A DNA stretch of 64,000 nucleotides, from the NCBI RefSeq assembly GCF_900167065.1, contig NZ_FUYA01000004.1, positions 62,001 through 126,000 on the forward strand, read 5' to 3'. Shown here piece by piece: positions 18,367 to 27,468 of the stretch (the stretch's first letter is position 1; every line of letters begins with the position of its first letter). Source of the stretch: Desulfobaculum bizertense DSM 18034. GTDB taxonomy: Bacteria > Desulfobacterota > Desulfovibrionia > Desulfovibrionales > Desulfovibrionaceae. The notes below the pieces were generated by a model that did no database searches, was not told the DNA's origin, and saw nothing but the letters and a program-made list of their open reading frames with translations. Both the position numbers and the translations under genes were made by a program.

Positions 18367-19260
18367 TCACTCTTGTGGCAAGATTTGATGAGCATAGCGC
18401 AAAATTTCTTGAGAAATGTTTTGAACAATTTGAACCTGAAGGCCCCAAGTCAGCCAGTATAAACGAAGTTCCAGACAATATGGGGATGCAATCTGGATCA
18501 AAGTGCCGTCTGCGAGCTGTTTTTTTACCTGGAGTTCTGGCACAAGCGTATATGCCATGCCTCGGTGGGCCGCTTCGACAAAGGCCTCAGAGGAGGGCAT
18601 GACATGGAATGGAAAATCACCGGGGCCAAGGTCGAAGAATTTTTCCAAAAAACGGCTATGGAGTTCATCTTTGTTATTAAAAATAACAGCCGGTGCAACG
18701 CGAAGGGCCGTTTTTGTCACGCCGTGAGGAAACCAGCGCTGTGCAAAATCAGGAGTAGCCACGAGGATATAGCGCATGACTCCCAAAAAGTCTGAGCGAC
18801 CGCCCTGAATAGGCGTTTCATGAGTCCCAATACAGGCCACAACTTCACCGCGTTTGAGCAGAACATGTGTCTGCTCTTGGTCGTCCATGACTAAATCAAA
18901 CAGAACTCGCTGTGTGTTGGCTATTGGCGCCAGTGCCTCCAAAAGCCATGTTGCGAGGCTATCCGCGTGAACACCCAACGATATTTTTGCGGGTCCTTCT
19001 GAGAGATCAGGGGTAATCCCTTTTATTGTTTCTTCTTCAAGGAGTCTGACCTGTTCATAATGGCAGAGGAGCTTTTGCCCTGCCAAGGTTGGCGATACTG
19101 GGTTTCCACGAATAAGCAGCGCCTGCCCCATGTTTTCTTCAAGAAGCTTGATTCGTTGGGAAACTGCTGGCTGGCTCACGTGCAAAACTCGAGCTGCCTT
19201 TTCAAAACCTTGTTCTTTTACAACGACTGCCAGCGCTTCCAGCAAGCGATAATCAAGCAT
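18367..19260 (-). CDS. LysR-family regulator, ArgP/LysG type
   Basis: A 297-residue LysR regulator. The N-terminal helix-turn-helix (GFEKAARVLHVSQPAVSQRI, about residues 18-37) and the start DYRLLEALAVVVKEQGFE closely resemble ArgP (IciA) of E. coli and LysG of Corynebacterium, which switch on a LysE/ArgO exporter in response to lysine or arginine. The rest is a substrate-binding domain. It is transcribed away from a LysE-type exporter gene that begins 114 bp off, the classic regulator/exporter pair, so control of that exporter is the likely job. A badly damaged second copy lies at 38.36-38.68 kb. Confidence 0.9.
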   Translation of the reverse strand: MLDYRLLEALAVVVKEQGFEKAARVLHVSQPAVSQRIKLLEENMGQALLIRGNPVSPTLAGQKLLCHYEQVRLLEEETIKGITPDLSEGPAKISLGVHADSLATWLLEALAPIANTQRVLFDLVMDDQEQTHVLLKRGEVVACIGTHETPIQGGRSDFLGVMRYILVATPDFAQRWFPHGVTKTALRVAPAVIFNNKDELHSRFLEKFFDLGPGDFPFHVMPSSEAFVEAAHRGMAYTLVPELQVKKQLADGTLIQIASPYCLELRLYWLTWGLQVQIVQNISQEILRYAHQILPQE

Positions 19261-19270
19261 CCTCTTCTCC

Positions 19271-19305
19271 TATAATTCAAATTTATAGATCATAAAATAA
19301 ATGAT
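19271..19305. promoter_or_regulatory. Candidate operator in the lysR/lysE divergent gap
   Basis: The 114-bp gap is very AT-rich. ATCAT-7-ATGAT at 19289-19305 is an inverted repeat of LysR-site type (T-N11-A geometry), next to ATAATTCAAATTTAT at 19272-19286. Both are fitting sites for the neighbouring regulator. Not proven. Confidence 0.45.
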
Positions 19306-19374
19306 TTTTACTAATGATACATTCTCGCGTAATTTTTACCCAGTCAAGAAAAATACGTCATATCAAGGTGTGTC

Positions 19375-19995
19375 ATGCTTATTTCTCCATTTATTCAGGG
19401 AATCGGAACTGGTGCCGGTCTCATTATTGCCATTGGTGCGCAGAATGCCTTTGTTCTTTCTCAGGGGCTTCAGAAGAACTATCCGCTGCAGATTGCAACT
19501 TTTTGTATTTTAGCAGATGCGCTTTTAATCAGTCTTGGAATTTCAGGGCTTGGAACGCTTATCACCCAGCATCAGGGGCTTGCGAGTTTCGCCGCATGGG
19601 GTGGGGCGCTTTTTCTTTTTTGGTATGGGCTTGGTTCGTTTCGCGCTGCTTTTTCGGACAAAACACTTGTTGCAACTGAGGACTCACGGCAATCACTCAA
19701 AGTCGTTCTTCTAACGGCTTCGGCTGTAACCTTTTTGAATCCTCAGGCGTATCTCGATACGGTTGTTTTGCTTGGTTCAATTGGTGGGCAGTTCCCAGGG
19801 GATGGGCGTTATCTTTTTGGCGCAGGAGCACTCACAGCATCAACAGTATGGTTTCTTTCGTTAAGTTTTGGTGCTCGTCTTTTACGCCCTTTTTTCCAGA
19901 GTGCTCGTTCATGGAAGGTGCTTGATCTGACCACCTGTGCCATAATGTGGTCTATTGGCGGTTCGCTTGTGTACAAGCAGGTTGCCCTTTTTTAG
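19375..19995 (+). CDS. LysE/ArgO family amino-acid exporter
   Basis: A 206-residue inner-membrane exporter for basic amino acids. It shows the family start GIGTGAGLIIAIGAQNAFVLSQG and six hydrophobic segments, with NPQAYLDTVVLLG in the middle (the LysE NPKA-type motif). The start ATG is at 19375, preceded by AAGGTGTGTC. Together with the divergent ArgP-type regulator it should lower toxic lysine or arginine levels. A degraded copy of its C-terminal two thirds is found at about 37.95-38.33 kb, with one block of roughly 88 bp about 90 percent identical by eye to 19780-19867. Confidence 0.93.
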   Translation: MLISPFIQGIGTGAGLIIAIGAQNAFVLSQGLQKNYPLQIATFCILADALLISLGISGLGTLITQHQGLASFAAWGGALFLFWYGLGSFRAAFSDKTLVATEDSRQSLKVVLLTASAVTFLNPQAYLDTVVLLGSIGGQFPGDGRYLFGAGALTASTVWFLSLSFGARLLRPFFQSARSWKVLDLTTCAIMWSIGGSLVYKQVALF

Positions 19996-20029
19996 TTGTT
20001 ACAAGAAGTTTTCGTTTTCCTCTTTTTTT

Positions 20030-20056
20030 GCCTCTGAATATTCAGGGGCTTTTTTG
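20030..20056 (+). terminator. Intrinsic terminator after lysE
   Basis: GCCTCTGAA pairs with TTCAGGGGC (one G-T) around a three-base loop and is followed by TTTTTT. Confidence 0.85.
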
Positions 20057-20062
20057 TTCCAA

Positions 20063-20092
20063 TTGTGTCCAAATTGATTCGTGGATGATAAT
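20063..20092 (+). promoter_or_regulatory. Candidate promoter of ybaK
   Basis: TTGTGT (20063-20068), an 18-bp spacer, then GATAAT (20087-20092), placed between the lysE terminator and the ybaK start. Confidence 0.4.
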
Positions 20093-20167
20093 TGCGTATG
20101 ACGCTAGCCGCTTCTTTTTTTACGAAGCCTTTTTGTATTCACTTAATTTTATGAATTGGACGAAGAT

Positions 20168-20635
20168 ATGACTCCTGCTATCAAAGCTTTGAAAAGAGCA
20201 AAAATTCCATACGTTCTTCATGAATATGAGCACGATGCCAGTGCGGAATCTTTTGGCGACGAGGCCGCTAGCAAACTTGGACTTCCCGCAGATCAGGTTT
20301 TTAAAACTCTTGTCGTTGCCTTAGATGGCAAAAAACTTGCCGTTGCAATTCTTCCCGTCTCTCACATGTTAAGCCTGAAGGCTGTTGCGAAAGCCTTCAA
20401 AGCAAAGAAAGCCGCTATGGCTGAAAAAAATCATGTTCAGAAAACAACGGGTTATGTGCTTGGTGGGGTAAGCCCTGTGGGGCAGAAGAAGTTGCTCCCG
20501 ACGTTAATCGACAGCTCTGCGCAGCAGTTTGACGCTATTTATGTCAGCGCAGGCCGCAGAGGACTTCAGATGGAACTGGCTCCAGCTGATCTCGCGCAGC
20601 TCGTCCGTGCCCGTTTCGAAAATATTATTGCGTAG
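20168..20635 (+). CDS. ybaK: Cys-tRNA(Pro) deacylase, YbaK type
   Basis: Removes cysteine wrongly attached to tRNA-Pro. The 155 residues match E. coli YbaK along their length: MTPAIKALKRAKI, YEHD near the start, GLPADQVFKTLV with the conserved lysine, GYVLGGVSPVGQKK and the tail SAGRRGLQMELAP. The frame is open to a TTG at 20156, but ATG 20168 gives the standard MTPA start. Proline-tRNA synthetase is not in the window. The gene is followed after about 20 bp by the first copy of the hairpin mosaic repeat. Confidence 0.92.
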   Translation: MTPAIKALKRAKIPYVLHEYEHDASAESFGDEAASKLGLPADQVFKTLVVALDGKKLAVAILPVSHMLSLKAVAKAFKAKKAAMAEKNHVQKTTGYVLGGVSPVGQKKLLPTLIDSSAQQFDAIYVSAGRRGLQMELAPADLAQLVRARFENIIA

Positions 20636-20655
20636 GGCCAGAGGGAGAGAGAACC

Positions 20656-21091
20656 GGGGCCAGCCCCAGCACGGTAGCGCTGGATGGGCGGGTAGGGGAA
20701 AATTGGGGGCCTGCCCCCAAACCCCCGCGTAAGGGAATGATTCCCTTACGTATCCTCAACGAGTTTGAATTCCATCCACGCTTCGCGTGAATGAAATTCA
20801 AACTTTGGTGAGAATGGCGTAAAGAAGCTCTTTCTCTTCTGCGAGTTGCCACCATTTTCTTTCTGAACGCTCGCGTTCAGAAAGAAAATAAGTGCGGCAG
20901 AAAAAGGCAAAAGAACACGCGTTATGGAAACGCCCACTAGGCCAAAATTAAAGGGCCGGATGTAAGGGAAAGCCAACGGCTTTCACACATCTGGCCCTTT
21001 AATTTTGGACGAAATCGGGATTCCCAAGGGCCTTGTCCTTGGGCGGGGTCAAGGGGCAGCGCCCCTTGCAGAGCACGAGAAGGAGTCTCGT
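20656..21091. repeat. Hairpin mosaic repeat, copy 1
   Basis: The longest of four copies (about 435 bp). Hairpins in order: GGGGC/GCCCC and GGGGGC/GCCCCC, CGTAAGGGAA/TTCCCTTACG, a stem with GAGTTTGAATTC and the CACGCTTCGCGTG inner hairpin, TTTCTTTCTGAACGC/GCGTTCAGAAAGAAA, a long stem AAAATTAAAGGGCC/GGCCCTTTAATTTT topped by a second small hairpin, CCCAAGGGC.CTTGGG, CAAGGGGC/GCCCCTTG, and CGAGA/TCTCG. No frame codes for a protein with a ribosome binding site. It lies between ybaK and pepP. Compared with copies 2 and 4, the main stem has a different sequence but still pairs. Confidence 0.85.
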
Positions 21092-21188
21092 ACCTCCACC
21101 CACCCCCAATAAAACACACGCCTCTTGACTTTATAAGGTGAAGGTCGAAGTGTTGGGTTTCCAATAAATACAGTTAAGGAAGGGTAAA

Positions 21189-22565
21189 ATGTTTGCTCCT
21201 GAAATTTATGCAAAGCGCCGGGAGGTGCTGGCGAAAGGTGATATTCGAGGTGTTGCGTTGTTTGTGGGGAACTCTGAAGCACCGATGAATTACCGAGACA
21301 ATTGTTATCCATTTCGTCAGGACAGCACGTTTTTATATTACTTTGGGCATAGCCTGCCTGATTTGTGTGGCACGATAGATTTGGACACTGGGGAAAGCGC
21401 TCTTTGGGGGCATGACGCGACTTTAGATGAAATCATATGGACAGGTCCAGTTCCTTCTCTAAAAGAGCGGCAGGAGGCAATTTTAGGAGATTTTTCTGGA
21501 AGTCATTCTGAGCTAAAAACATATATTGAAAAACAGCAACGCGCAGGGCGTGAGATTCATTGGGTTGATTCGTATAGAGAAGAAAATAATTTGCGAGTTA
21601 AGCAGATACTGAATTATAAGAATCAATCAGAAAAATGCTCGACATGTATTAAAAAAGAAATAATTAAGCACCGCTCAGTTAAATCAAGCGAAGAAGTACT
21701 GGAAATTGAATACGCTAATAAAATTTCGCTTGAAATGTATTCGGAAATTTTACGCTTGTGTAATGAAAATGTACCCGAACAAGAAATCGTAGGGGCTATC
21801 ACTGGTATTCTTGCACGGCACGGAAGTCTTCCTTCTTTTCGGCCGATTCTTTCCGTTCACGGAGAAACGCTCCATAACCACGGCCATGCGAATATCCTTA
21901 GGAAGGGGGATATGCTGCTGATTGATTCAGGGGCAGAATCTCAAGAGCATTACGCTTCTGATATTACTCGGACGTATCCGGTGAATCGTCGCTTTGATGA
22001 GCGTCAGAAGGCGTTATATTCCATCTTGTATGATGCTCAGACATTTGCCTGTGAAAGCTGTGCCCCCGGCGTGAGCTATTGGGATTTGCATCTGCAAACA
22101 TGCACCCGAATGGCCGAGGGACTTAAAGAGCTTGGCTTAATGAAAGGCGACGTTCAAGAAGCGGTTCAGAAGGGGGCTTTTGCGCTGTTTATGCCTCATG
22201 GGCTTGGGCATATGCTTGGTCTTGATGTTCATGACATGGAAAATTACGGAGAGGATCTTGTTGGCTATGGCGATGAAAGAAAACGGTCAACGATTTTTGG
22301 CTTATCAGCTTTACGGATGGCTCGAAAGCTCCAGCCGGGGCATGTTGTTACGGTTGAGCCTGGGTTATATTTTATTCCTGAGTTGATTTCTCGTTGGTAT
22401 GATGAGCGAAAATTTGAGCAGTATATCGATTATAATCAGCTAGGTGATTTTAAGGACTTTGGTGGGATGCGCGTTGAAGACGATGTCCTTATAACGAAAA
22501 ATAGCTCAAGAATTCTTGGTGAAATTATTCCAAAGAGTATTCACGATATTGAGTCATTTAAGTAG
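21189..22565 (+). CDS. pepP: Xaa-Pro aminopeptidase (M24B)
   Basis: Cuts the first residue from peptides with proline in second place. The 458 residues have an N-terminal aminopeptidase-P domain (about 1-150) and a pita-bread metallopeptidase domain with the two-metal ligands in LIDSGAESQEHYASDITRTY (two Asp), MPHGLGHMLGLDVHD (His), VEPGLYFIPE (Glu) and MRVEDDVL (Glu). The start ATG has AAGGAAGGG. The DNA is richer in A/T than neighbouring genes (AAA, AAT and TTA codons are common), and the gene is bracketed by repeat copies 1 and 2 in the same direction, so it may have arrived or moved by recombination between them. Confidence 0.93.
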   Translation: MFAPEIYAKRREVLAKGDIRGVALFVGNSEAPMNYRDNCYPFRQDSTFLYYFGHSLPDLCGTIDLDTGESALWGHDATLDEIIWTGPVPSLKERQEAILGDFSGSHSELKTYIEKQQRAGREIHWVDSYREENNLRVKQILNYKNQSEKCSTCIKKEIIKHRSVKSSEEVLEIEYANKISLEMYSEILRLCNENVPEQEIVGAITGILARHGSLPSFRPILSVHGETLHNHGHANILRKGDMLLIDSGAESQEHYASDITRTYPVNRRFDERQKALYSILYDAQTFACESCAPGVSYWDLHLQTCTRMAEGLKELGLMKGDVQEAVQKGAFALFMPHGLGHMLGLDVHDMENYGEDLVGYGDERKRSTIFGLSALRMARKLQPGHVVTVEPGLYFIPELISRWYDERKFEQYIDYNQLGDFKDFGGMRVEDDVLITKNSSRILGEIIPKSIHDIESFK

Positions 22566-22642
22566 GTTCTTTTGTGGAAAAGTAATTCAAGCAAATTATC
22601 GTTAGCGATAATTTGCTTGAATTCTGCGCTCTATAAAGAAGG

Positions 22643-22991
22643 TTGGGGGCCAGCCCCCAACCCCCCGCGTAAGGGAATGATTCCCTTACGTATCCTCAAC
22701 GAGTTTGAATTCCATCCACGCTTCGCGTGAATGAAATTCAAACTTGATGAAAATAACGTCGAGAGTTTCTTTCTGAACGCAAGCGTTCAGAAAGAAAGGA
22801 CTGGAGCGCAAAGAAAAAGAACACACACCCAGTTAATTAGGCCGAAAAAAAGGGGCCGGATGAAGGGGAAAGCCAAAGGCTTTCACTCATCCGGCCCCTT
22901 TTTTTCGGGCGAAATCGGGATTCCCAAGGGCCTCGTCCTTGGGCAGGGTCAAGGGGCGGCGCCCCTTGCAGAGCACGAGACGGAGTCTCGT
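22643..22991. repeat. Hairpin mosaic repeat, copy 2
   Basis: About 350 bp, in the same direction as copy 1. It has the hairpin series GGGGGC/GCCCCC, the CGTAAGGGAA palindrome, the GAGTTTGAATTC stem, the GAACGC stem, the long GGGGCCGGATGA/TCATCCGGCCCC stem with its GAAAGCC/GGCTTTC cap, CCCAAGGGC.CTTGGG, CAAGGGGC/GCCCCTTG and CGAGA/TCTCG. A short block of about 28 bp before the GAACGC hairpin, present in the other copies, is missing. It lies between the convergent pepP and lysA genes, where its stems could also stop transcription. Confidence 0.85.
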
Positions 22992-23033
22992 AACCTAAGG
23001 AGAGACAGTCCCAACCATAACAATCCCTTTAAA

Positions 23034-24278
23034 CTATTCTTTTTCCTCAAGCGCGATCAAGTCCTGATATGACTCACGCCTGCGAATACAATGAACATTG
23101 GCCCCGTCGACTAAAAGCTCACAGGCGCGTGGACGAGAGTTGTAGTTGGAACTCATGGTAAAGCCGTAGGCTCCTGCAGAAAAACACGCTAAAAGCTCTC
23201 CTGATTCACACTGAGCTAACTCACGATCTCGGGCGAGAAAGTCACCTGACTCACAAATAGGCCCAACAATATCATATGATTGAAGAGGGCGCCCTTGGGG
23301 CAAAACCTCAGCAATACGATGATAGGAGCCATAAAGGGAAGGCCTAACAAGGTCGTTCATTGCTGCATCTACAATAAGAAAATGCTTGCTTGGCGTGTCC
23401 TTGGTGTAAATGACTTCCGTGACAAGAATACCGGCATTCCCGGCAATGCTGCGTCCTGGCTCAAGAATAAGCTTGAGAGGAATGCCCTTGAGCCGTGAGG
23501 TCAAAAGTTCTCCAAATTCCTTGGGGTGGGGCGGTTTCTCTTCTTCATAGGTAATCCCAAGACCGCCTCCAAGATCTAAATATTCAATGCATAGTCCCCA
23601 GGAACATAACTCGTTGTAAAATTCGAGTATCTTGTCGAGCGCTTCTAAAAACGGCTCAACAGTCGTGAGCTGAGAACCGATGTGGCAGTCAATGCCAATA
23701 GGCTGAATTCCAGAAAAATCCTTGGCTTTCTTGTAGAGAGAAAAAGAAGTCTTCATATCAATGCCAAACTTGTTTTTCTCCATCCCCGTAGAGATGTAAG
23801 GATGAGTCTTGGGATCGACGTCTGGATTAATACGAAGGGAGATGCGGGCGACTTTGCCCATGCGCAGGGCCATGTCGTTAATGCGTTCAAGCTCCTGTAC
23901 AGACTCGACATTGAACATAAGAATGTCGGCTTCGAGGGCTTGTGCAATCTCTTCCGGGCGTTTTCCAACACCGGAATAGACTATTTTCTGAGGAGATATA
24001 CCGGCCTTGAGGGCGCGGTAAAGTTCTCCGCCGGAGACGATGTCCATACCAGCACCCATGCTCCCAAGCAGTTTCAAAACATGAATGTTCGAATTTGCTT
24101 TGACGGAATAACACGTCATGTGGTTCAGCTCAGAAAATGCAGAATCATAGGCATTGAAATGCCGCTTGAGCGTCTTGGCTGAGTACACATAGAGTGGGGT
24201 GCCATATTCTTTTGCGAGCGTTGTGACGGGCACCTGCTCTGCAAACAGTTGATTTTCCCTGTACTCGAAAAAATGCAT
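23034..24278 (-). CDS. lysA: Diaminopimelate decarboxylase
   Basis: Last step of lysine synthesis: removes CO2 from meso-diaminopimelate using pyridoxal phosphate. The 414 residues show the PLP lysine in YSVKANSN, the barrel motif GAGMDIVSGGEL, HIGSQ, LGGGLG, EPGRSI and the active-site CESGDFLA near the C-terminus. Start ATG at 24278, 33 bp behind the lipoprotein gene, as the last gene of the HIT-lapA-lapB-mutS-lipoprotein unit. It works with dapL (33.8 kb), which makes the LL-diaminopimelate precursor in a one-step bypass. Confidence 0.96.
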   Translation of the reverse strand: MHFFEYRENQLFAEQVPVTTLAKEYGTPLYVYSAKTLKRHFNAYDSAFSELNHMTCYSVKANSNIHVLKLLGSMGAGMDIVSGGELYRALKAGISPQKIVYSGVGKRPEEIAQALEADILMFNVESVQELERINDMALRMGKVARISLRINPDVDPKTHPYISTGMEKNKFGIDMKTSFSLYKKAKDFSGIQPIGIDCHIGSQLTTVEPFLEALDKILEFYNELCSWGLCIEYLDLGGGLGITYEEEKPPHPKEFGELLTSRLKGIPLKLILEPGRSIAGNAGILVTEVIYTKDTPSKHFLIVDAAMNDLVRPSLYGSYHRIAEVLPQGRPLQSYDIVGPICESGDFLARDRELAQCESGELLACFSAGAYGFTMSSNYNSRPRACELLVDGANVHCIRRRESYQDLIALEEKE

Positions 24279-24311
24279 GGCTCGCCTCCCGGCGGATGTT
24301 TGTATTTATGC

Positions 24312-24743
24312 TTACGGCGCAACAAGCGCGTCTGAGGCGACTCCTTCAATGCTCTGCTGTGCGTTGTCACCGTAGAGACGCCACATAAACGGGCCGTCAC
24401 CCAGGTCGCCCTGAACAATCGTCAAGGCGCCTTTGTTCAAGGTAATCCCTGATGTGCCTGGAATGAATTCAAAACGTTTGGAGACCTTAAAGGGACAACC
24501 GGGGCAGTCTGCGTCGTTTGTCAGTTCCAGCCAGACACGCTTCACGTTTGAGGTGCTGCCTGTAATGTCTGCGGTAACAGTAAGCTGCCCGTTAACGAGA
24601 GTGCCTTTGACATTGCTAAAAGCAAAGGTGTCTTCCTGAATCACAGCTTCTGGCCAAACTTTTTTGCCACAGCCAGCAAGACAAAGCGTGCTGAAGAGAA
24701 GGGCAAAGAGAACGAAAAGGGCGTTACGTCGTGTGCTCATCAT
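24312..24743 (-). CDS. Putative outer-membrane or periplasmic lipoprotein
   Basis: About 143 residues with a lipoprotein signal: a short basic start (STRRN), a hydrophobic stretch and the lipobox LAGC, so the mature protein would carry lipid on that Cys. The rest looks like a single beta-rich domain (TVTADITGSTSNVKRVWLEL), with CPGC in the middle. I do not recognise a family. The start ATGATG overlaps the mutS stop (ATGA), with AAAGGA before it, so the two genes are translationally coupled. It sits between mutS and lysA in the operon. Confidence 0.8.
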   Translation of the reverse strand: MMSTRRNALFVLFALLFSTLCLAGCGKKVWPEAVIQEDTFAFSNVKGTLVNGQLTVTADITGSTSNVKRVWLELTNDADCPGCPFKVSKRFEFIPGTSGITLNKGALTIVQGDLGDGPFMWRLYGDNAQQSIEGVASDALVAP

Positions 24744-27424
24744 GAAAGTGTGTCCTTTTTGAGATCCATAGATTTCCATTTATGAAGGATATTCAGGGCT
24801 TCAATAGGGGAAAGTCTGTTAATGTCCAAAGCATCCAGCTCACCTACCAGCTGCTCCATTTCTGGAGAGAGCGCAGGAGGCTGTTCTTCGGTCAGTATAG
24901 GCTCATCGGCTTTGTTCATAAAGCCGGGCAAAAGAACCGACTGCGTCGCAGGAGCTGAGACGGGCTGATTCTTTCCATTCTTTTTAGCACGCTGTTCAAG
25001 GTCTTTCAAAATTTCCTTTGCACGGGAAACAACGGGCCGCGGCACGCCTGCGAGTTTAGCAACCTCAATACCATAGCTGCGGTCCGAGGGACCGGGAACA
25101 AGGCGGCGTAAAAAGACAATGTCGCCTTTGTATTCCTTTACCGCGATATTGTAGTTTGAGACCTGCGGCAGAGTTGTTTCCAGCACAGTCAGCTCGTGAT
25201 AGTGCGTGGCAAACAGGGTGCGTACGCCGCCTTTTCCTCGTGCACACAGTTCCTCGACAACAGCCCAGGCCAGAGCCAGACCATCAAAGGTCGATGTCCC
25301 TCGGCCAATTTCATCAAGGATGACAAGGCTTCGGCTGTTGGCTTGCCGCAAAATACGGGCTGTTTCCATCATTTCTACCATAAATGTCGACTGCCCCTGA
25401 GCAAGATTGTCGGAGGCACCAACCCGGGAGAAAATACGGTCAGCAAGGCCAATTTTTGCTTTTCTAGCCGGAACAAATGACCCAATCTGCGCCATAATGG
25501 TGATAATGGCGGCCTGACGTAGGACTGTCGATTTACCGGCCATGTTCGGGCCTGTAATCAAAAGAAGACGCTTGTGCTCATCAAGGTGCACGTCATTAGG
25601 AATATAGTTCGCACTTCCCTGTACGGCTTCCACGACGGGGTGGCGTCCGGCAACAATGTCCAGCTCAAGGCCATCATGAAGCTCAGGGCAGGTCCAGTCA
25701 CTCTGGACCGCGGCTTCTGCAAGTCCTTGCCAAAAATCAAGAGCAGCAAGACGTCCGGCCATGTCAATAAAACGGTGGCGGGATTCTGCTATGCGCTGAC
25801 GAAGCTCATTAAAGAGGGTGTATTCCAACTCTTTGCGCTTGTCCGAGGCAGAGAGAAGCTTTCCCTCAAGCTCCTTGAGATCCGGTGTGATGTAGCGCTC
25901 GCTGTTTACGAGCGTTTGCTTACGCGTAAAGTGGTAGGGGACTTTCTCTGCAAGGCTCTTGGGAACTTCCAGGAAATAACCAAAAACCTTGTTGAATCCG
26001 AGCTTGATTTTTTCAATACCAGATTCTTTCTTCTCGGCTTCAAGCAAATCCTGAAGTCGAGCTTCGCCGTGCTCTGTCAGCTCGAGCAGCTCATCAAGGT
26101 CTGGGTTGTAGCCATACCGAAAGAGACCGCCCTCTGTGATCTGATGGGGCGGATTGTCCGCAAGGGCTTTGATAAGGAGTTGAGCCCAGTCTGCAAGACT
26201 ATCCCATCCTTTAAAAAGCTGTTCGAGCGCTCTTGGTGCTTCATCTGTTTCCTGAATGCTGCGGTCCAGACAGGCCGCAATATCCGGCAAGACTTCAAGA
26301 GAGTTGCGCAGGGCCAAAAAGTCTTTTGGAGTCGCTCGATTCAAGAAAATACGGGTGGAAAGACGCTCAAGGTCATAGACCTTATCAAGCTCGTCCCGAA
26401 GCTCTTCACGCATATCTTCATGCTTAACGAAAAAGCTGACTGCTTCCTGAGACTTGCGAATAGGGGCGAGGTCCTTCCATGGGCGCTGGAGGCGTTCCGC
26501 AAGCAGACGGCCTCCCATAGGCGTCAGAGTTCTATCTAATACAGACCACAGAGTGCCGCGGCCCCTGCCGCCATCAAGACGACGGAAAATTTCAAGGTTG
26601 CGCTCTGTGACTTCATCAAGAATAAGATGCTTGCCAAGGTGAAGCGGCTTGAAGGGACTCAGGTGTTTGAGGTCGCGTTTTTGAGTTAGCCGCAGGTATG
26701 AAAGCAGTGCGCCGCATGCCTGCGTGAGCTGTGGCTTGTCAGCCAGCTCAAGGGCTTTCAGATCGGCAACGTCCTGAGCTTCGCAAAGGCGGCGCACAGA
26801 ACCCGACAGATCGAAAAATGACGGAATAGGCTGGTAGTGAACTTTGGGTTCCATGTCTGCAAAGCGCTTGGGAACGGAGTGCTCGCGAGGCAGCAGGATT
26901 TCACTGGGATTGACCTTCTGCATCCACTGCCACAGTTCTTCCTCACGTTTTGCCTGAATACCTGTCCATTCACCCGTAGAGAAATCAACCCACGCAAGAC
27001 CGCCAGCGTTCTTTTTGGAATCATAGAAGAGGGCGGCAAGATAGTTGTGATCTTTTGCAGTGAGGCTGGAGTCTTCAACGACTGTTCCGGGGGTCAGGAT
27101 GCGGGTGACTTCACGCTTTACAAGCCCTTTGGCCTGTTTGGGGTCTTCCACCTGATCGCAGATGGCCACGCTGTGTCCCATCTCCAAAAGCTTCGGAAGA
27201 TAGTTGTCGCGGGCGTGATGAGGGATTCCGCACATCGGGACAGGGTTTTCTGCCTTGGGATTGCGGGTGGTTAAAGCAATTTGGAGGTCGCGGGCCGCGA
27301 CCTCTGCGTCTTCAAAAAACAGCTCGTAAAAATCGCCCATACGATAGAACAGAAGCGCACCCGGATTTTCTTCCTTGATGCGCAAATACTGTTCAAGCAT
27401 GGGAGTCAGTTTCGTCTTGCTCAC
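24740..27424 (-). CDS. mutS: DNA mismatch repair protein MutS
   Basis: Recognises mismatches and calls MutL. The 894 residues contain the mismatch-reading N-terminal domain with GDFYELF (the Phe-x-Glu wedge), connector, lever and clamp domains, the ATPase with P-loop GPNMAGKST, Walker B ILDEIGRGTSTFDG and the helix ATHYHELT, and a C-terminal dimerisation tail (LDINRLSPIEALNILHKWK). It is a true MutS1, distinct from the mutS2 at 4.9 kb. mutL is not in the window. It lies 44 bp behind lapB in the minus-strand operon. Confidence 0.97.
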   Translation of the reverse strand: MSKTKLTPMLEQYLRIKEENPGALLFYRMGDFYELFFEDAEVAARDLQIALTTRNPKAENPVPMCGIPHHARDNYLPKLLEMGHSVAICDQVEDPKQAKGLVKREVTRILTPGTVVEDSSLTAKDHNYLAALFYDSKKNAGGLAWVDFSTGEWTGIQAKREEELWQWMQKVNPSEILLPREHSVPKRFADMEPKVHYQPIPSFFDLSGSVRRLCEAQDVADLKALELADKPQLTQACGALLSYLRLTQKRDLKHLSPFKPLHLGKHLILDEVTERNLEIFRRLDGGRGRGTLWSVLDRTLTPMGGRLLAERLQRPWKDLAPIRKSQEAVSFFVKHEDMREELRDELDKVYDLERLSTRIFLNRATPKDFLALRNSLEVLPDIAACLDRSIQETDEAPRALEQLFKGWDSLADWAQLLIKALADNPPHQITEGGLFRYGYNPDLDELLELTEHGEARLQDLLEAEKKESGIEKIKLGFNKVFGYFLEVPKSLAEKVPYHFTRKQTLVNSERYITPDLKELEGKLLSASDKRKELEYTLFNELRQRIAESRHRFIDMAGRLAALDFWQGLAEAAVQSDWTCPELHDGLELDIVAGRHPVVEAVQGSANYIPNDVHLDEHKRLLLITGPNMAGKSTVLRQAAIITIMAQIGSFVPARKAKIGLADRIFSRVGASDNLAQGQSTFMVEMMETARILRQANSRSLVILDEIGRGTSTFDGLALAWAVVEELCARGKGGVRTLFATHYHELTVLETTLPQVSNYNIAVKEYKGDIVFLRRLVPGPSDRSYGIEVAKLAGVPRPVVSRAKEILKDLEQRAKKNGKNQPVSAPATQSVLLPGFMNKADEPILTEEQPPALSPEMEQLVGELDALDINRLSPIEALNILHKWKSMDLKKDTLS

Positions 27425-27468
27425 GTGCTTGGTCTATAAGGCCGGCTTAGTGCCGGGAAAGGGTTGTG

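Noticed and set aside
20656-21091. The mosaic repeat as a CRISPR array or an insertion sequence
   Set aside because: There are no regularly spaced identical repeats with spacers, no cas genes, no transposase and no target-site duplication; the unit is a series of different hairpins.
23034-24311. A lysine riboswitch ahead of lysA
   Set aside because: Only 33 bases separate lysA from the lipoprotein gene; there is no room for one, and none was seen in the lysE leader either.
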